The position numbers were made by a program, and so were the translations under genes. A stretch of 64,000 nucleotides of DNA, taken from the NCBI RefSeq assembly GCF_023074055.1, contig NZ_JADPKR010000046.1:1-64000 (forward strand). The letters run 5' to 3'. The notes beneath the pieces are model-generated. The model was not told the origin of the DNA, did not search any database, and worked only from the letters and a program-made list of their open reading frames with translations. The DNA is from Bradyrhizobium sp. 141 (GTDB lineage Bacteria > Pseudomonadota > Alphaproteobacteria > Rhizobiales > Xanthobacteraceae). Below, one piece after another: positions 16,601-25,430 of this stretch. Within the stretch, counting starts at the first letter, position 1; each line of letters starts with the position of its first letter.

Positions 16601-19600
16601 AGTCTCGTCTCCGACACCGGCACCTCAGTCACCGACCATGTCACCGCCAATCCGGCGCTGAGCGGCACCGGCCTCGCCAACACCGTGGTGCACTTCACCA
16701 TCGACGGCAGCCCGATCGCGGCGACAGTGACCACCGATGCGCAAGGCGCCTGGTCGTTTACGCCGAGCGGGCTGGCCGACGGATCGCACACCATCGTGGC
16801 GAGCCAAACCGACACTTTTGGCAACACCGGCTCGGCCTCGCTGAGCTTCGCGCTCGACACCACGGCACCGACGGTTGCGATCACCAGCACCGGCGGACCG
16901 GTCAACCAGGCCAGCCAGACCATTACCGGCACGGTGGGCGTCGCCGATGCCGGCGCCACCGTCACCATCCTGGATGGCACCACGACGATCGGTACCGCCA
17001 TCGTGCAAACCAACGGGGCCTGGAGCACCACGGTCACGCTGAACCAGGGCGGCAACTCCCTGACCGCACGGGTGAGCGACGCGGCCGGCAACACCGCGAC
17101 CAGCGGCGCAGTGGTCTACACGCTCAGCACCACCGGTCCGACCGTGACCGAGAGTCTCGTCGCCGACACCGGCACCTCAGTCACCGACCATGTCACCGCC
17201 AATCCGGCGCTGAGCGGCACCGGCCTTGCCAACACCGTGGTGCACTTCACGGTCGACGGCAGCCCGATCGCGGCGACAGTGACCACCGATGCACAAGGCG
17301 CCTGGTCGTTTACGCCGACCGGGCTGGCCGACGGATCACACGCCATCGTGGCGAGCCAGATCGACACTTTTGGCAACACCGGCTCGGCCTCGCTGAGCTT
17401 CACGCTGGACACGGCGGCACCGACGGTCGCCATCACCAGCACCGGCGGACCCGTCAACCAGGCCAGCCAGACCGTCACCGGCACGGTTGACGTCGCCGAT
17501 GCCGGCGCCACCGTCACCATCCTGGACGGCAGCACCGCAATCGGCACCGCCATCGTGCAGAGCAACGGGGCCTGGAGCGCCACGGTCACGCTGAACCAGG
17601 GCGGCAACTCCCTGACCGCACGGGTCAGCGATGCCGCCGGCAACATCGCAACCAGCGGCGCGGTGGTCTACACCCTCAGCACCACCGGCCCGACCGTGAC
17701 CGAGGCCCTCGTCTCCGACACCGGCACGTCGGCCACCGACCATGTCACCGCCAATCCGGCCCTGAGCGGCAGCGGCCTTGCCAACACGGTGGTGCACTTC
17801 ACCATCGACGGCAGCCCAATCGCGGCGACGACCACCACCGATGCGCAAGGGGGCTGGTCGTTTACGCCGAGCGGGCTGGCCGACGGACCGCACACCATTG
17901 TGGCGAGCCAGACCGACACTTTTGGCAACACCGGCTCGGCCTCGCTGAGCTTCACGCTGGACACGGCGGCACCCGCCGTTGCGATCACCAGCACCGGCGG
18001 ACCGGTTAACCAGGCCAGCCAGACCATCACCGGCACGGTCGACGTCGCCGATGCCGGCGCCACGGTCACCATCCTGGATGGCACCACGACGATTGGTACC
18101 GCGATCGTGCAGGCCAACGGGACCTGGAGCACCACGGTCACGCTCAGCAACGGCCCGAACTCCCTGACCGCACGGGTGAGCGACGCGGCCGGCAACATCG
18201 CGACCAGCGGCGCGGTGGTCTATACGCTCAGCACCACCGGTCCGACCGTGACCGAGACCCTGGTCTCCGACACCGGCACCTCCGCCACCGATCACGTCAC
18301 CGCCAACCCGGCGCTGAGCGGCACCGGCCTCGCCAACACCGTGGTGCACTTCACCATCGACGGCAGCCCGATCGCGGCGACAGTGACCACCGATGCGCAA
18401 GGCGCCTGGTCGTTTACGCCGACCGGGCTGGCCGACGGACCGCACACCATCGTCGCAAGCCAGACCGACACTTTTGGCAACACCGGCTCGACCTCGCTGA
18501 ACTTCACCCTGGATGCCACGGCACCCGCGGTCGCGATCACCAGCACCGGCGGACCGGTCAACCAGGCCAGCCAGACCATCACCGGCACGGTGGGCGTCGC
18601 CGATGCCGGCGCCACGGTCACCATCCTGGATGGCACCACGACGATCGGTACCGCGATCGTGCAGGCCAACGGGACCTGGAGCACCACGGTCACGCTCAGC
18701 AACGGCCCGAACTCGCTGACCGCTCGGGTGAGCGATGCGGCTGGCAACATCGCGACCAGCGGCGCGGTGGTCTATACGCTCAGCACCACCGGTCCGACCG
18801 TGACCGAGGCCCTGGTCGCCGACACCGGCACTTCAGTCACCGATCACGTCACCGCCAACCCGGCGCTGAACGGCACCGGCCTCGCCAACACCGTGGTGCA
18901 CTTCACCATCGACGGCAGCCCGATCGCGACGACAGTGACCACCGATGCACAAGGCGCCTGGTCGTTTACGCCGAGCGGGCTGGCCGACGGACCGCACACC
19001 ATCGTCGCGAGCCAGACTGACATCTTCGGCAACACCGGCTCGGCGTCGCTGAGCTTCACCCTCGACACGACGGCACCGACCGGTGGCACCCCAGATCTGA
19101 CGGCGGGTTTGGATACTGGTACCTCGAGCACGGACAACATCACCTCGGCGACCTCGCCGAGCTTCACGGTGGCGCTGAACCCGACCGATGCCATCGGCGA
19201 TACCGTGCAGCTGGTGCTCGGCGGCGCGCCGCTGGCGCATCCGGTCGCGCATGTGATCACGGCCGCCGACGTGACGGCAGGCAACGTTAATCTGACGGTG
19301 ACTGCCGGCGATCTCGGAGCCGATGGCACCAAACAGATCGCGGCCCAGTTCAGCGATGCCGCCGGCAACAGTTCGACGAGCGCAGCGCTGAGCTTCACGC
19401 TCGACACCACGGCACCGACGGTTGCGATCACCAGCACCGGCGGACCGGTCAACCAGGCCAGCCAGACCATCACCGGCACGGTGGGCGTCGCCGATGCCGG
19501 CGCCACCGTCACCATCCTGGACGGCACCACGACGATTGGCACCGCGATCGTGCAGGCCAACGGGACCTGGAGCACCACGGTCACGCTGAACCAGGGTGGC

Positions 19601-22600
19601 AACTCCCTGACCGCACGGGTGAGCGATGCGGCTGGCAACACCGCAACCAGCGGCGCGGTGGTCTATTCTGTCGGCGTGCCCGGCGCCATTCTCGGCGATG
19701 CTGGCGACAACACCCTGACAGGGACCGCCGGGAACGATGCATTCCAAGGCTTCGGCGGTAATGACACATTCAATGGTTTGTCGGGCGTTGATCGAGCGGT
19801 CTATGTCGACGCGACCGGGGGCATCACCGCCGATCTGACGGCAGGAACCGTGACGGGGCCGGGTGTCGGCACCGACACTCTAGTCGGTATCGAAGCCATC
19901 CAGGGCAGCAACTTTGCCGATCACTACTCGGCGGTCGGTTTCAGCGGCAATTCCGGGGTGCCTGGCACTCCAATTGGCTTCAACAGCTTCGAAGGCATGG
20001 GGGGAGATGACATCATCGCCGGCACGGTCAATCCTTCCGGAGAGATTCTGACCCGCATTTCCTATGTCAGTGCGACAGCGGCAGTGGTCGTTGATTTCGC
20101 CGCGGGAACAGCGAACGGCGATGCATCAGTCGGCAGCGACACCTTCACCAATGTCAATTCGGTCATTGGGTCAGCATTTGGAGACACGCTGCGGGGCAGC
20201 GACAATCCGAACGGCACTTTCGAGCAATATGACGCTCGTGCCGGCAACGATCTGATCGATGGCCGCGGCGGCTACGATTTTGCCGTCTACAACAACGACG
20301 CCACCACCACCACGGGCTTAACCGTCAATCTTGCGGCCGGTACCGTCACTGGCGACGTGACAATCGGGACCGATACGCTGCGTTCAGTGGAAGCCGTCCG
20401 CGGCACCAACTTCGCCGATACTTACGATGCCGCTGGTTTCAGCGGCACCAGCACCAATGCCGGATCGAGCGGCACCTTCAATAATTTCGAAGGCATGGGC
20501 GGCAACGATGGCATCATCGGCAACGGCAACACCCGAGTCCAGTATACGCAATCAACCGCCGGCGTGACTGTCGATTTCCTCGCGGGCACTGCAACCGGCG
20601 ATGCCTCCGTGGGTACCGATACATTCACCGGCGTCAACGCCGTCATGGGCTCGATGTTTGCCGACACCTTTGCTGGAAGCGGCGCCAATGAGAACTTCAT
20701 GGGCCTTGCCGGCGATGATTTCATCGACGGAAAAGGCGGCTTCGACACGGCGCAATATGCCAACCTGACCTTCACGACGGGTGGGGTCAGCGTTCACCTT
20801 GCAGCTGGAACGCTGACCGGAGATGCCTCGAGCGGCACCGACACCTTGCGTTCAATCGAAGGCATTCAGGGTACTAATTTTACCGACACTTATGACGCGA
20901 CTAATTTCGGCGTCACCGGCGCTATCGATCCCGCGACCGGCCTTCCCTATGCCAATGTCGGCAACAATGGCACCTTCAATCAATTCGAGGGAATGGGCGG
21001 TAACGACATCATCACCGGCAACGGCAACACTCGTCTGATCTACACCAATGCAACCGGCCCCGTGACGATCACTTTCGCTCTCAACGGCTGGACCAGCACC
21101 ACCAGCGGCGCGTCGGGTGCCGTAACCGGTGATGGGTCCGTAGGCACCGACACCTTCTCCGGTGTCGGCTCGGTGTCGGGGTCGTCATTTGCCGACACCA
21201 TCACCGGCTCGAACAATCCAAACAACACCTCGGAGGAATTTGCCGGTCGCGGCGGCAATGACTTCATCGACGGTAAAACTGGTTTCGACAGAGCTTTCTA
21301 CAACAACGACGGTTCCGCGTCAGGTATTCAAGTCGATATGGCTTCGGGCGTGGTGACCGGCGACGCTTCGATCGGAACAGACACTGTTCGATCAATTGAG
21401 GCGATTCGCGGGACTAACTTCGACGATATTTTCATCGCAACCAACTTTGGCACCTCCGGTGCAAATGCCGGCGATTTAGGTACCCTCAACGAGTTCGAGG
21501 GAATGGACGGCAATGACACCATTACCGGCAACGGCAATACTCGCATTGCATTCTACAATGCTCTGGATGGGGTCACTGTCGATCTAGCCGCCGGCAATTC
21601 CCATGGGACGGCCTCCGGTGACCTCGCAGGCACCGGGACGGATACCTTCACCGGCGTGAATGCCGCCCGCGGTTCAGCTTTCGCTGACCTCATTCTCGGC
21701 GATGCCAATGCCAATGCCCTCGACGGCAGGGACGGCAATGATCGGATCGACGGCCGCGGTGGCGCCGATACCTTGACCGGCGGCAACGGCGCCGACACCT
21801 TTGTCTACGCCGATGGTGACGGAGCAGACACCATCACGGACTTTAACCGGACCCAAGGCGACACGATCGATCTGACAGGGTTGTCAGGCTTCTTCACGCT
21901 CGCAGATGTTCAATCGAAGGCAACGGTGAGCGGCGGCAACACCATCATCGATGTCGGAAGCGGGAATACCCTGACGCTGATAGGTGTAACAAGCCTCCAG
22001 CAGAGCGACTTCATCTTTCCCAACGCCACCAACGGCACCTCGGGCTCGGATATGCTGCTCGGAACGAGTCAAGCGGATGCAATCTCCGGCCTCGCCGGAA
22101 ATGATCGGCTTCAGGGATTCGGCGGCAACGATCTGCTCGATGGCGGGGCCGATTTTGACCGCGCTGTCTATACCGATGCCACGGGCGGGATCTCCGTGAA
22201 CCTTGCGGCGGGAACGGTATCCGGACCGGGAGCGGGTACCGATACGCTCGTCGCGATCGAAGCCGTGGTTGGCAGTGATTTTGCGGACACCTTCAATGCG
22301 ACCGGTTTCGCCGGGGGCACCGGTACGCCCGGTACGCCGATCGGGTTCAACGAGTTCGAGGGCCGCGGTGGCAACGACACCATTCTGAGTGACGTGAATC
22401 CTTTAGGCGCGGCTCTGACGCGGGTCTCCTATGTGAGCGCCACCGCCGGTGTGACTGTCGACATCGCAGCCGGAGCGGCGGATGGCGATGGATCCGTTGG
22501 TCACGACACGTTTGTTGGCTCGGGGATTCTTGTCGTCTGGGGCTCTTCGTTCGCCGATACTCTTTTCGGAAGCAACAATGGATCCGGCACGGTCGAGGTG

Positions 22601-24451
22601 TTTGCGGGCTTCGTTGGCAACGACGTGATCGATGGCCGCGGCGGCTTCGACCGCGTCGACTATAATAACGATCCGACCACCACGTCAGGAATTACTGTCA
22701 ATCTCGCGGCTGGCACCCTGACCGGAGATGCCACTGTCGGCACCGATACTCTTGTGTCGATCGAAGCTGTTCGCGGCACCAATTTTGCCGATACGTACAA
22801 CGCCTCCGGATTTAGCAACACCAGCACGAACTCTGGATCATTGGGCACCTTCAATGAGTTCACCGGCGAGGGCGGCAACGACGTCATTACGGGCAACGGC
22901 AACACGCGCCTCGGATTCAACAATGCGACCGCAGGCGTCGTGGTGGATATAGCAGCCGGCACGGCTACCGGGAACTCTTCGGTCGGAAGCGATGTGTTCA
23001 CGGGTGTCAATGCCGTCATGGGCACGATGTTCACTGATTCTTTGTCCGGTAGCGGGATCAACGAGACATTCACCGGACTTGGCGGCAACGACACGATTGA
23101 CGGTCGCGGCGGCTTTGACACCGCCAGCTACAACAACATCTACCTTTCGACTGGCAGTATCACCATTGACATGGCGAGCGGCACCGCCACTGGCGACTCC
23201 TCGATCGGAATAGACACGCTGCGTTCGATCGAGGCTATCCAGGGAACCAACCTTGCCGACACCTATGTGGCCATGGGGTATGGCCTTGCAGGCGCTCTTA
23301 ACGTCGGCAACAACGGCACATTCAACCAGTTCGAGGGACTCGGTGGTGGCGACACGATCACCGGCAACGGCAACACGCGGCTGACCTACGCCAATGCGAC
23401 CGGTCCCGTGGCGATTGCTTTCGGTCTCAATAGCTGGACCAGCACCACCAGCGGCGCGTCGGGTACCGCAATCGGCGATGGGTCCGTGGGCACCGATACT
23501 TTCTCGGGCGTTGGCTCAGTATCAGGGTCGTCCTTCGCCGACACCATCACCGGCTCTAACAATCCGAATGGTACAGCGGAAGATTTTTCCGGTCGCGGCG
23601 GTAATGACTTCATCGACGGCAAAGCTGGCTTCGACCGAGCTTTCTACAACAACGACGGTTCGGTTTCAGGTATTCAAGTCGATATGGCGTCAGGCGTGGT
23701 GGCCGGCGACGCTGCCATCGGAACGGATACCCTCCGATCCATTGAAGCGATCCGCGGGACCAATTTCGACGATACTTATGTCGCAACCAGCTTTGGCACT
23801 TCCGGTGCGAATGCCGGCGATTTCGGCACCCTCAACGAGTTCGAGGGAATGGACGGCAATGATGCCATCACCGGAAACGGCAATACCCGGATTGCGTTCT
23901 ACAATGCGCTGGATGGGGTGACAGTCGACCTCGCCGCTGGCAACTCTCGCGGGACGGCCTCCGGTGACCTCGCAGGCATTGGGACAGACACGTTCACCGG
24001 CGTGAATGCCGTCCGTGGTTCATCTTTCGCAGACATCATTTCCGGCGATGCCGGCAGCAACACCTTGGATGGTCAAGCGGGAAATGACGGGATCCAGGGG
24101 CGGGGCGGTGCCGATACGCTGATAGGAGGAGGGGGAGCCGACCAATTCGTCTTCACTGCGATTTCTGACTCGACGATTGCGAACCACGATACGATCAGCG
24201 ATTTCGTTCATGCTGCAGACGTCATAGACGCTTCGGCAATTACCGGAGTGACGAGCGTCCAGGGTTTGCTAGCTGAGAGCGCCCAAGTCGAGGCGCACAG
24301 TATCGGGTGGATCCAGAGCGGCGCGAATACGATTGTCTACGTCAACAGCTCGGCCACTGCGCAGAGCGAAGGGGCGGCGGATATGGAAATTGTCTTGACC
24401 AATGTAACTGCGAATACACTGACCAGTCAGGATTTTCTCCTCCACATCTAA
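13631..24451 (+). CDS. Giant FecR / Ig-like repeat / RTX surface or secreted protein
   Basis: 3606 residues. In order: a unique N-terminus (1-115); a FecR-like domain (about 118-250, RVATVTGSASIVRNG...NNGDVVYQNDVVQTG...AIGIRGTAV) of the kind seen in large type I-secreted adhesins; a Pro-rich linker; one divergent Ig-like domain (about 433-522); seven near-identical 184-residue double Ig-like repeats (523-1810); another divergent Ig domain; a partial eighth unit; two composite RTX modules (about 2016-2797 and 2797-3606) with calcium-binding G-G-x-G-N-D repeats. The C-terminus (ADQFVFTAI...DTISDFVHAADVID...LTSQDFLLHI) looks like a type I secretion end. The likely role is adhesion or biofilm scaffold after export. 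No secretion genes adjoin it. The GTG start at 13631 is uncertain; ATGs at 13655 and 13712 are alternatives. Confidence 0.88.
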   Translation: MLLAVNYLMCKYLGGAGLNTPLNQTSEMAGASFSFPKPAPAHALIISDAHLLFSGDYARSGHDLIISDSDHRITIPNYFLGEKRLPLSSSDGALLDARVVEALTGYQTFAQAGGNAAAGKVIGRVATVTGSASIVRNGVTIEANNGDVVYQNDVVQTGSGSAIGLVLIDGTTFNLSANARFMLNELGYEGQSSASGTLVSLTSGTNHSMFTLIQGAASFVAGQVAKTGDMQVVTPTAAIGIRGTAVLLSVDAVDGKVSVSVADQQDGRVHSVQVFKCVPATNLLQGVCTAGDPIGIVTSDGPSLTITPTANFEVITQAVSKTPGQVAQEFNAFQQVLTTYDIGKQIAPDTPAPSDGKRGDVDTKSLQKFAGSPPPSPTEAPTTVIGDDIKGQAGGGSITPVVVTLASIAGTYVSASKPLVPTLDPSQAVVIASFGPVLISSAGGPTNQGNQTISGTVDPSFVGSAVTLYDTYNGVTTQIGTVTVGSGGVWSLAVTLAGDGDHSIVALDPSANVTTSVPVVFTLDTTAPTVAITSAGGPVNQASQTITGTVGVADAGATVTILDGATTIGTAIVQANGSWSTTVTLNQGGNSLTARVSDAAGNTATSGAVVYTLSTTGPTVTEALVADTGTSATDHVTANPALSGTGLANTVVHFTVDGSPIAATTTTDAQGAWSFTPSGLADGPHTIVASQTDTFGNTGSASLSFTLDTTAPTVAITSAGGPVNQASQTITGTVGVADAGATVTILDGTTTIGTAIVQANGTWSTTVTLSSGPNSLTARVSDAAGNIATSGAVVYTLSTTGPTVTESLVSDTGTSVTDHVTANPALSGTGLANTVVHFTIDGSPIAATVTTDAQGAWSFTPTGLPNGPHTIVASQTDTFGNTGSASLSFTLDATAPAVAITSTGGPVNQASQTITGTVGVADAGTTVTILDGTTTIGTAIVQANGTWSTTVTLNQGGNSLTARVSDAAGNTATSGAVVYTLSTTGPTVTESLVSDTGTSVTDHVTANPALSGTGLANTVVHFTIDGSPIAATVTTDAQGAWSFTPSGLADGSHTIVASQTDTFGNTGSASLSFALDTTAPTVAITSTGGPVNQASQTITGTVGVADAGATVTILDGTTTIGTAIVQTNGAWSTTVTLNQGGNSLTARVSDAAGNTATSGAVVYTLSTTGPTVTESLVADTGTSVTDHVTANPALSGTGLANTVVHFTVDGSPIAATVTTDAQGAWSFTPTGLADGSHAIVASQIDTFGNTGSASLSFTLDTAAPTVAITSTGGPVNQASQTVTGTVDVADAGATVTILDGSTAIGTAIVQSNGAWSATVTLNQGGNSLTARVSDAAGNIATSGAVVYTLSTTGPTVTEALVSDTGTSATDHVTANPALSGSGLANTVVHFTIDGSPIAATTTTDAQGGWSFTPSGLADGPHTIVASQTDTFGNTGSASLSFTLDTAAPAVAITSTGGPVNQASQTITGTVDVADAGATVTILDGTTTIGTAIVQANGTWSTTVTLSNGPNSLTARVSDAAGNIATSGAVVYTLSTTGPTVTETLVSDTGTSATDHVTANPALSGTGLANTVVHFTIDGSPIAATVTTDAQGAWSFTPTGLADGPHTIVASQTDTFGNTGSTSLNFTLDATAPAVAITSTGGPVNQASQTITGTVGVADAGATVTILDGTTTIGTAIVQANGTWSTTVTLSNGPNSLTARVSDAAGNIATSGAVVYTLSTTGPTVTEALVADTGTSVTDHVTANPALNGTGLANTVVHFTIDGSPIATTVTTDAQGAWSFTPSGLADGPHTIVASQTDIFGNTGSASLSFTLDTTAPTGGTPDLTAGLDTGTSSTDNITSATSPSFTVALNPTDAIGDTVQLVLGGAPLAHPVAHVITAADVTAGNVNLTVTAGDLGADGTKQIAAQFSDAAGNSSTSAALSFTLDTTAPTVAITSTGGPVNQASQTITGTVGVADAGATVTILDGTTTIGTAIVQANGTWSTTVTLNQGGNSLTARVSDAAGNTATSGAVVYSVGVPGAILGDAGDNTLTGTAGNDAFQGFGGNDTFNGLSGVDRAVYVDATGGITADLTAGTVTGPGVGTDTLVGIEAIQGSNFADHYSAVGFSGNSGVPGTPIGFNSFEGMGGDDIIAGTVNPSGEILTRISYVSATAAVVVDFAAGTANGDASVGSDTFTNVNSVIGSAFGDTLRGSDNPNGTFEQYDARAGNDLIDGRGGYDFAVYNNDATTTTGLTVNLAAGTVTGDVTIGTDTLRSVEAVRGTNFADTYDAAGFSGTSTNAGSSGTFNNFEGMGGNDGIIGNGNTRVQYTQSTAGVTVDFLAGTATGDASVGTDTFTGVNAVMGSMFADTFAGSGANENFMGLAGDDFIDGKGGFDTAQYANLTFTTGGVSVHLAAGTLTGDASSGTDTLRSIEGIQGTNFTDTYDATNFGVTGAIDPATGLPYANVGNNGTFNQFEGMGGNDIITGNGNTRLIYTNATGPVTITFALNGWTSTTSGASGAVTGDGSVGTDTFSGVGSVSGSSFADTITGSNNPNNTSEEFAGRGGNDFIDGKTGFDRAFYNNDGSASGIQVDMASGVVTGDASIGTDTVRSIEAIRGTNFDDIFIATNFGTSGANAGDLGTLNEFEGMDGNDTITGNGNTRIAFYNALDGVTVDLAAGNSHGTASGDLAGTGTDTFTGVNAARGSAFADLILGDANANALDGRDGNDRIDGRGGADTLTGGNGADTFVYADGDGADTITDFNRTQGDTIDLTGLSGFFTLADVQSKATVSGGNTIIDVGSGNTLTLIGVTSLQQSDFIFPNATNGTSGSDMLLGTSQADAISGLAGNDRLQGFGGNDLLDGGADFDRAVYTDATGGISVNLAAGTVSGPGAGTDTLVAIEAVVGSDFADTFNATGFAGGTGTPGTPIGFNEFEGRGGNDTILSDVNPLGAALTRVSYVSATAGVTVDIAAGAADGDGSVGHDTFVGSGILVVWGSSFADTLFGSNNGSGTVEVFAGFVGNDVIDGRGGFDRVDYNNDPTTTSGITVNLAAGTLTGDATVGTDTLVSIEAVRGTNFADTYNASGFSNTSTNSGSLGTFNEFTGEGGNDVITGNGNTRLGFNNATAGVVVDIAAGTATGNSSVGSDVFTGVNAVMGTMFTDSLSGSGINETFTGLGGNDTIDGRGGFDTASYNNIYLSTGSITIDMASGTATGDSSIGIDTLRSIEAIQGTNLADTYVAMGYGLAGALNVGNNGTFNQFEGLGGGDTITGNGNTRLTYANATGPVAIAFGLNSWTSTTSGASGTAIGDGSVGTDTFSGVGSVSGSSFADTITGSNNPNGTAEDFSGRGGNDFIDGKAGFDRAFYNNDGSVSGIQVDMASGVVAGDAAIGTDTLRSIEAIRGTNFDDTYVATSFGTSGANAGDFGTLNEFEGMDGNDAITGNGNTRIAFYNALDGVTVDLAAGNSRGTASGDLAGIGTDTFTGVNAVRGSSFADIISGDAGSNTLDGQAGNDGIQGRGGADTLIGGGGADQFVFTAISDSTIANHDTISDFVHAADVIDASAITGVTSVQGLLAESAQVEAHSIGWIQSGANTIVYVNSSATAQSEGAADMEIVLTNVTANTLTSQDFLLHI
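15197..19060 (+). repeat. Seven tandem 552-bp coding repeats
   Basis: Units begin at 15197, 15749, 16301, 16853, 17405, 17957 and 18509, each starting with a D-(T/A)-(T/A)-A-P codon run, and the array closes exactly at 19061. Each unit encodes two Ig-like halves: T-V-A-I-T-S-x-G-G-P-V-N-Q-A-S-Q-T..., then T-V-T-E-x-L-V-x-D-T-G-T-S. The copies differ at scattered sites only. A half unit recurs at about 19401-19670 after a divergent domain. Confidence 0.95.
19675..22020 (+). repeat. Composite RTX module A of the first giant protein
   Basis: The module opens with classic RTX nonapeptides (GDAGDNTLTGTAGNDAF), then a run of longer units built on V-D-x-A-A-G-T-A-x-G-D-x-S-V-G-T-D-T-F and I-T-G-N-G-N-T-R motifs. 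It closes with a second RTX block and a serralysin-like cap (GADTFVYADGDGADTITDF). It is paralogous to 22021-24451 and to the three modules of the second giant protein. Confidence 0.75.
22021..24451 (+). repeat. Composite RTX module B of the first giant protein
   Basis: Same layout as the preceding module, starting GTSGSDMLLGTSQADAISGL and ending at the protein C-terminus with GADQFVFTAI. Many sub-blocks are near copies of module A, including NNDG-S-(A/V)-SGIQVDMASG and EFEGMDGNDAITGNGNTR. Confidence 0.75.
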
Positions 24452-25118
24452 CGGACTCTTTCTGAAGGATGGCCGGCTTCCAGGTGCGAGTCCGCGCCGA
24501 GGGGACGTTCCGTGAATAACTCTCAACGGATCTCATAGCGGAGTTCGAGCCGGTCGCTTGTGGTCTTTGCTGCGTATTGAACACGCAAGGCAAGCCACTT
24601 TCGCGGTGCTTGCGACACCACAGGCAGGTGGCGCGATGAACACTTGCCGGTTGCCTGCTAACGCTGCCGCGGGTCCCAGTTCGCGATCGAAATTTCCCTG
24701 TTCCGAGATGGCATGCTTTGGCTACCAAAGGCTTGAATTTTCAAGGCGTTTCACCCGGCCCCTCGTCCAGGGGTGGCGCTTTAGCCGCGTTTTCCCTGCA
24801 GAATTCCCTGTAACCAGGGAATTGAAGTTAGCGGCCTTTCAAGCAAGGTCAGGGTCGGTGGCATGGGAGGAGGCAGCGCCTGTGACGTCCTCGGCTGGCC
24901 GAGGCTCGGCGTCATTGACGCCCTTGGTTAGCCCCAGAGCCGACCTGCCACTGTTTTTCCTGGCATAGCCCATTTGGGGGAGGCGCACCCGAAGGGGGAT
25001 GGCATATCGCTTTCCGCTATCATCCATTGCACGCCGGCGTTCTCGCGCTCGTATGGGTCAAGGTGTCGGCAGGTCGTTAAGTAGCGAAATGACGTCAAAC
25101 TGGTTGGGAGACGGACTA
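24452..25118. other. Non-coding stretch after the first giant gene
   Basis: No supported gene. It contains copy A of a short dispersed repeat (24691-24857). The remaining sequence shows no clear promoter or terminator to my eye. Confidence 0.5.
24691..24857. repeat. Dispersed repeat, copy A
   Basis: It begins aatttccctgttccga and, about 95 bases on, has the block ttttccctgcaga, ttccctgtaaccagggaa (7-bp inverted repeat, 24804-24821) and caaggtcagggtcgg at the end. The same ends and palindrome occur, with a diverged middle of equal length, at 48577-48743. It resembles debris of a non-autonomous mobile element. Confidence 0.6.
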
Positions 25119-25358
25119 GTGAACTGGGACGACTTTTCGTTCTTCGAGCTCGAGATGCGCAAACGTTCGCGGAGCTGGGAGTGGAGTATTGGCTCCCGCG
25201 ACCGAAAAGCCATTATGCGAGGAAGAGCGAGGAAACGCGTGGTGGCGAGGTATGAGGCGACCAGCGCGTTGTTTCTCTTGCTGATGAACGTGTCCGTGGC
25301 GGCTCGGAGCCGAAATGAAAGTGAAGCGCGAACCACTAAGGCCGCACCTTTCAGCTGA
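25119..25358 (+). CDS. Small hypothetical protein
   Basis: A GTG-started frame of 79 residues with GGGAG 8 bases upstream. The core (WEWSIGSRDRKAIMRGRARK, then RYEATSALFLLLM) resembles a family of short rhizobial proteins with W-E-W-R-V-x-D-R-x-G-K...ARYxGYRALFxLL. The C-terminal 20 residues look unrelated, so the frame may be damaged near its end. No function known. Confidence 0.45.
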   Translation: MNWDDFSFFELEMRKRSRSWEWSIGSRDRKAIMRGRARKRVVARYEATSALFLLLMNVSVAARSRNESEARTTKAAPFS

Positions 25359-25430
25359 AGGGCCGAAAAGGTCGAGGTTCTTTCGCGTTCAGGCGAAATC
25401 CCTGAGCTCCTACGGGCACAATCCAAATGC

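Noticed and set aside
17336..18445. Long minus-strand frame of 369 codons, and about ten similar frames across the Ig-like repeat array
   Set aside because: They mirror the 552-bp repeat period and are Arg/Gly-rich antisense images of the repeated coding sequence; none has a ribosome binding site or domain.
15197..19060. Tandem array as a CRISPR or non-coding satellite
   Set aside because: The unit length is a multiple of three, the frame is open throughout and differences are mostly conservative, so it is a protein repeat.
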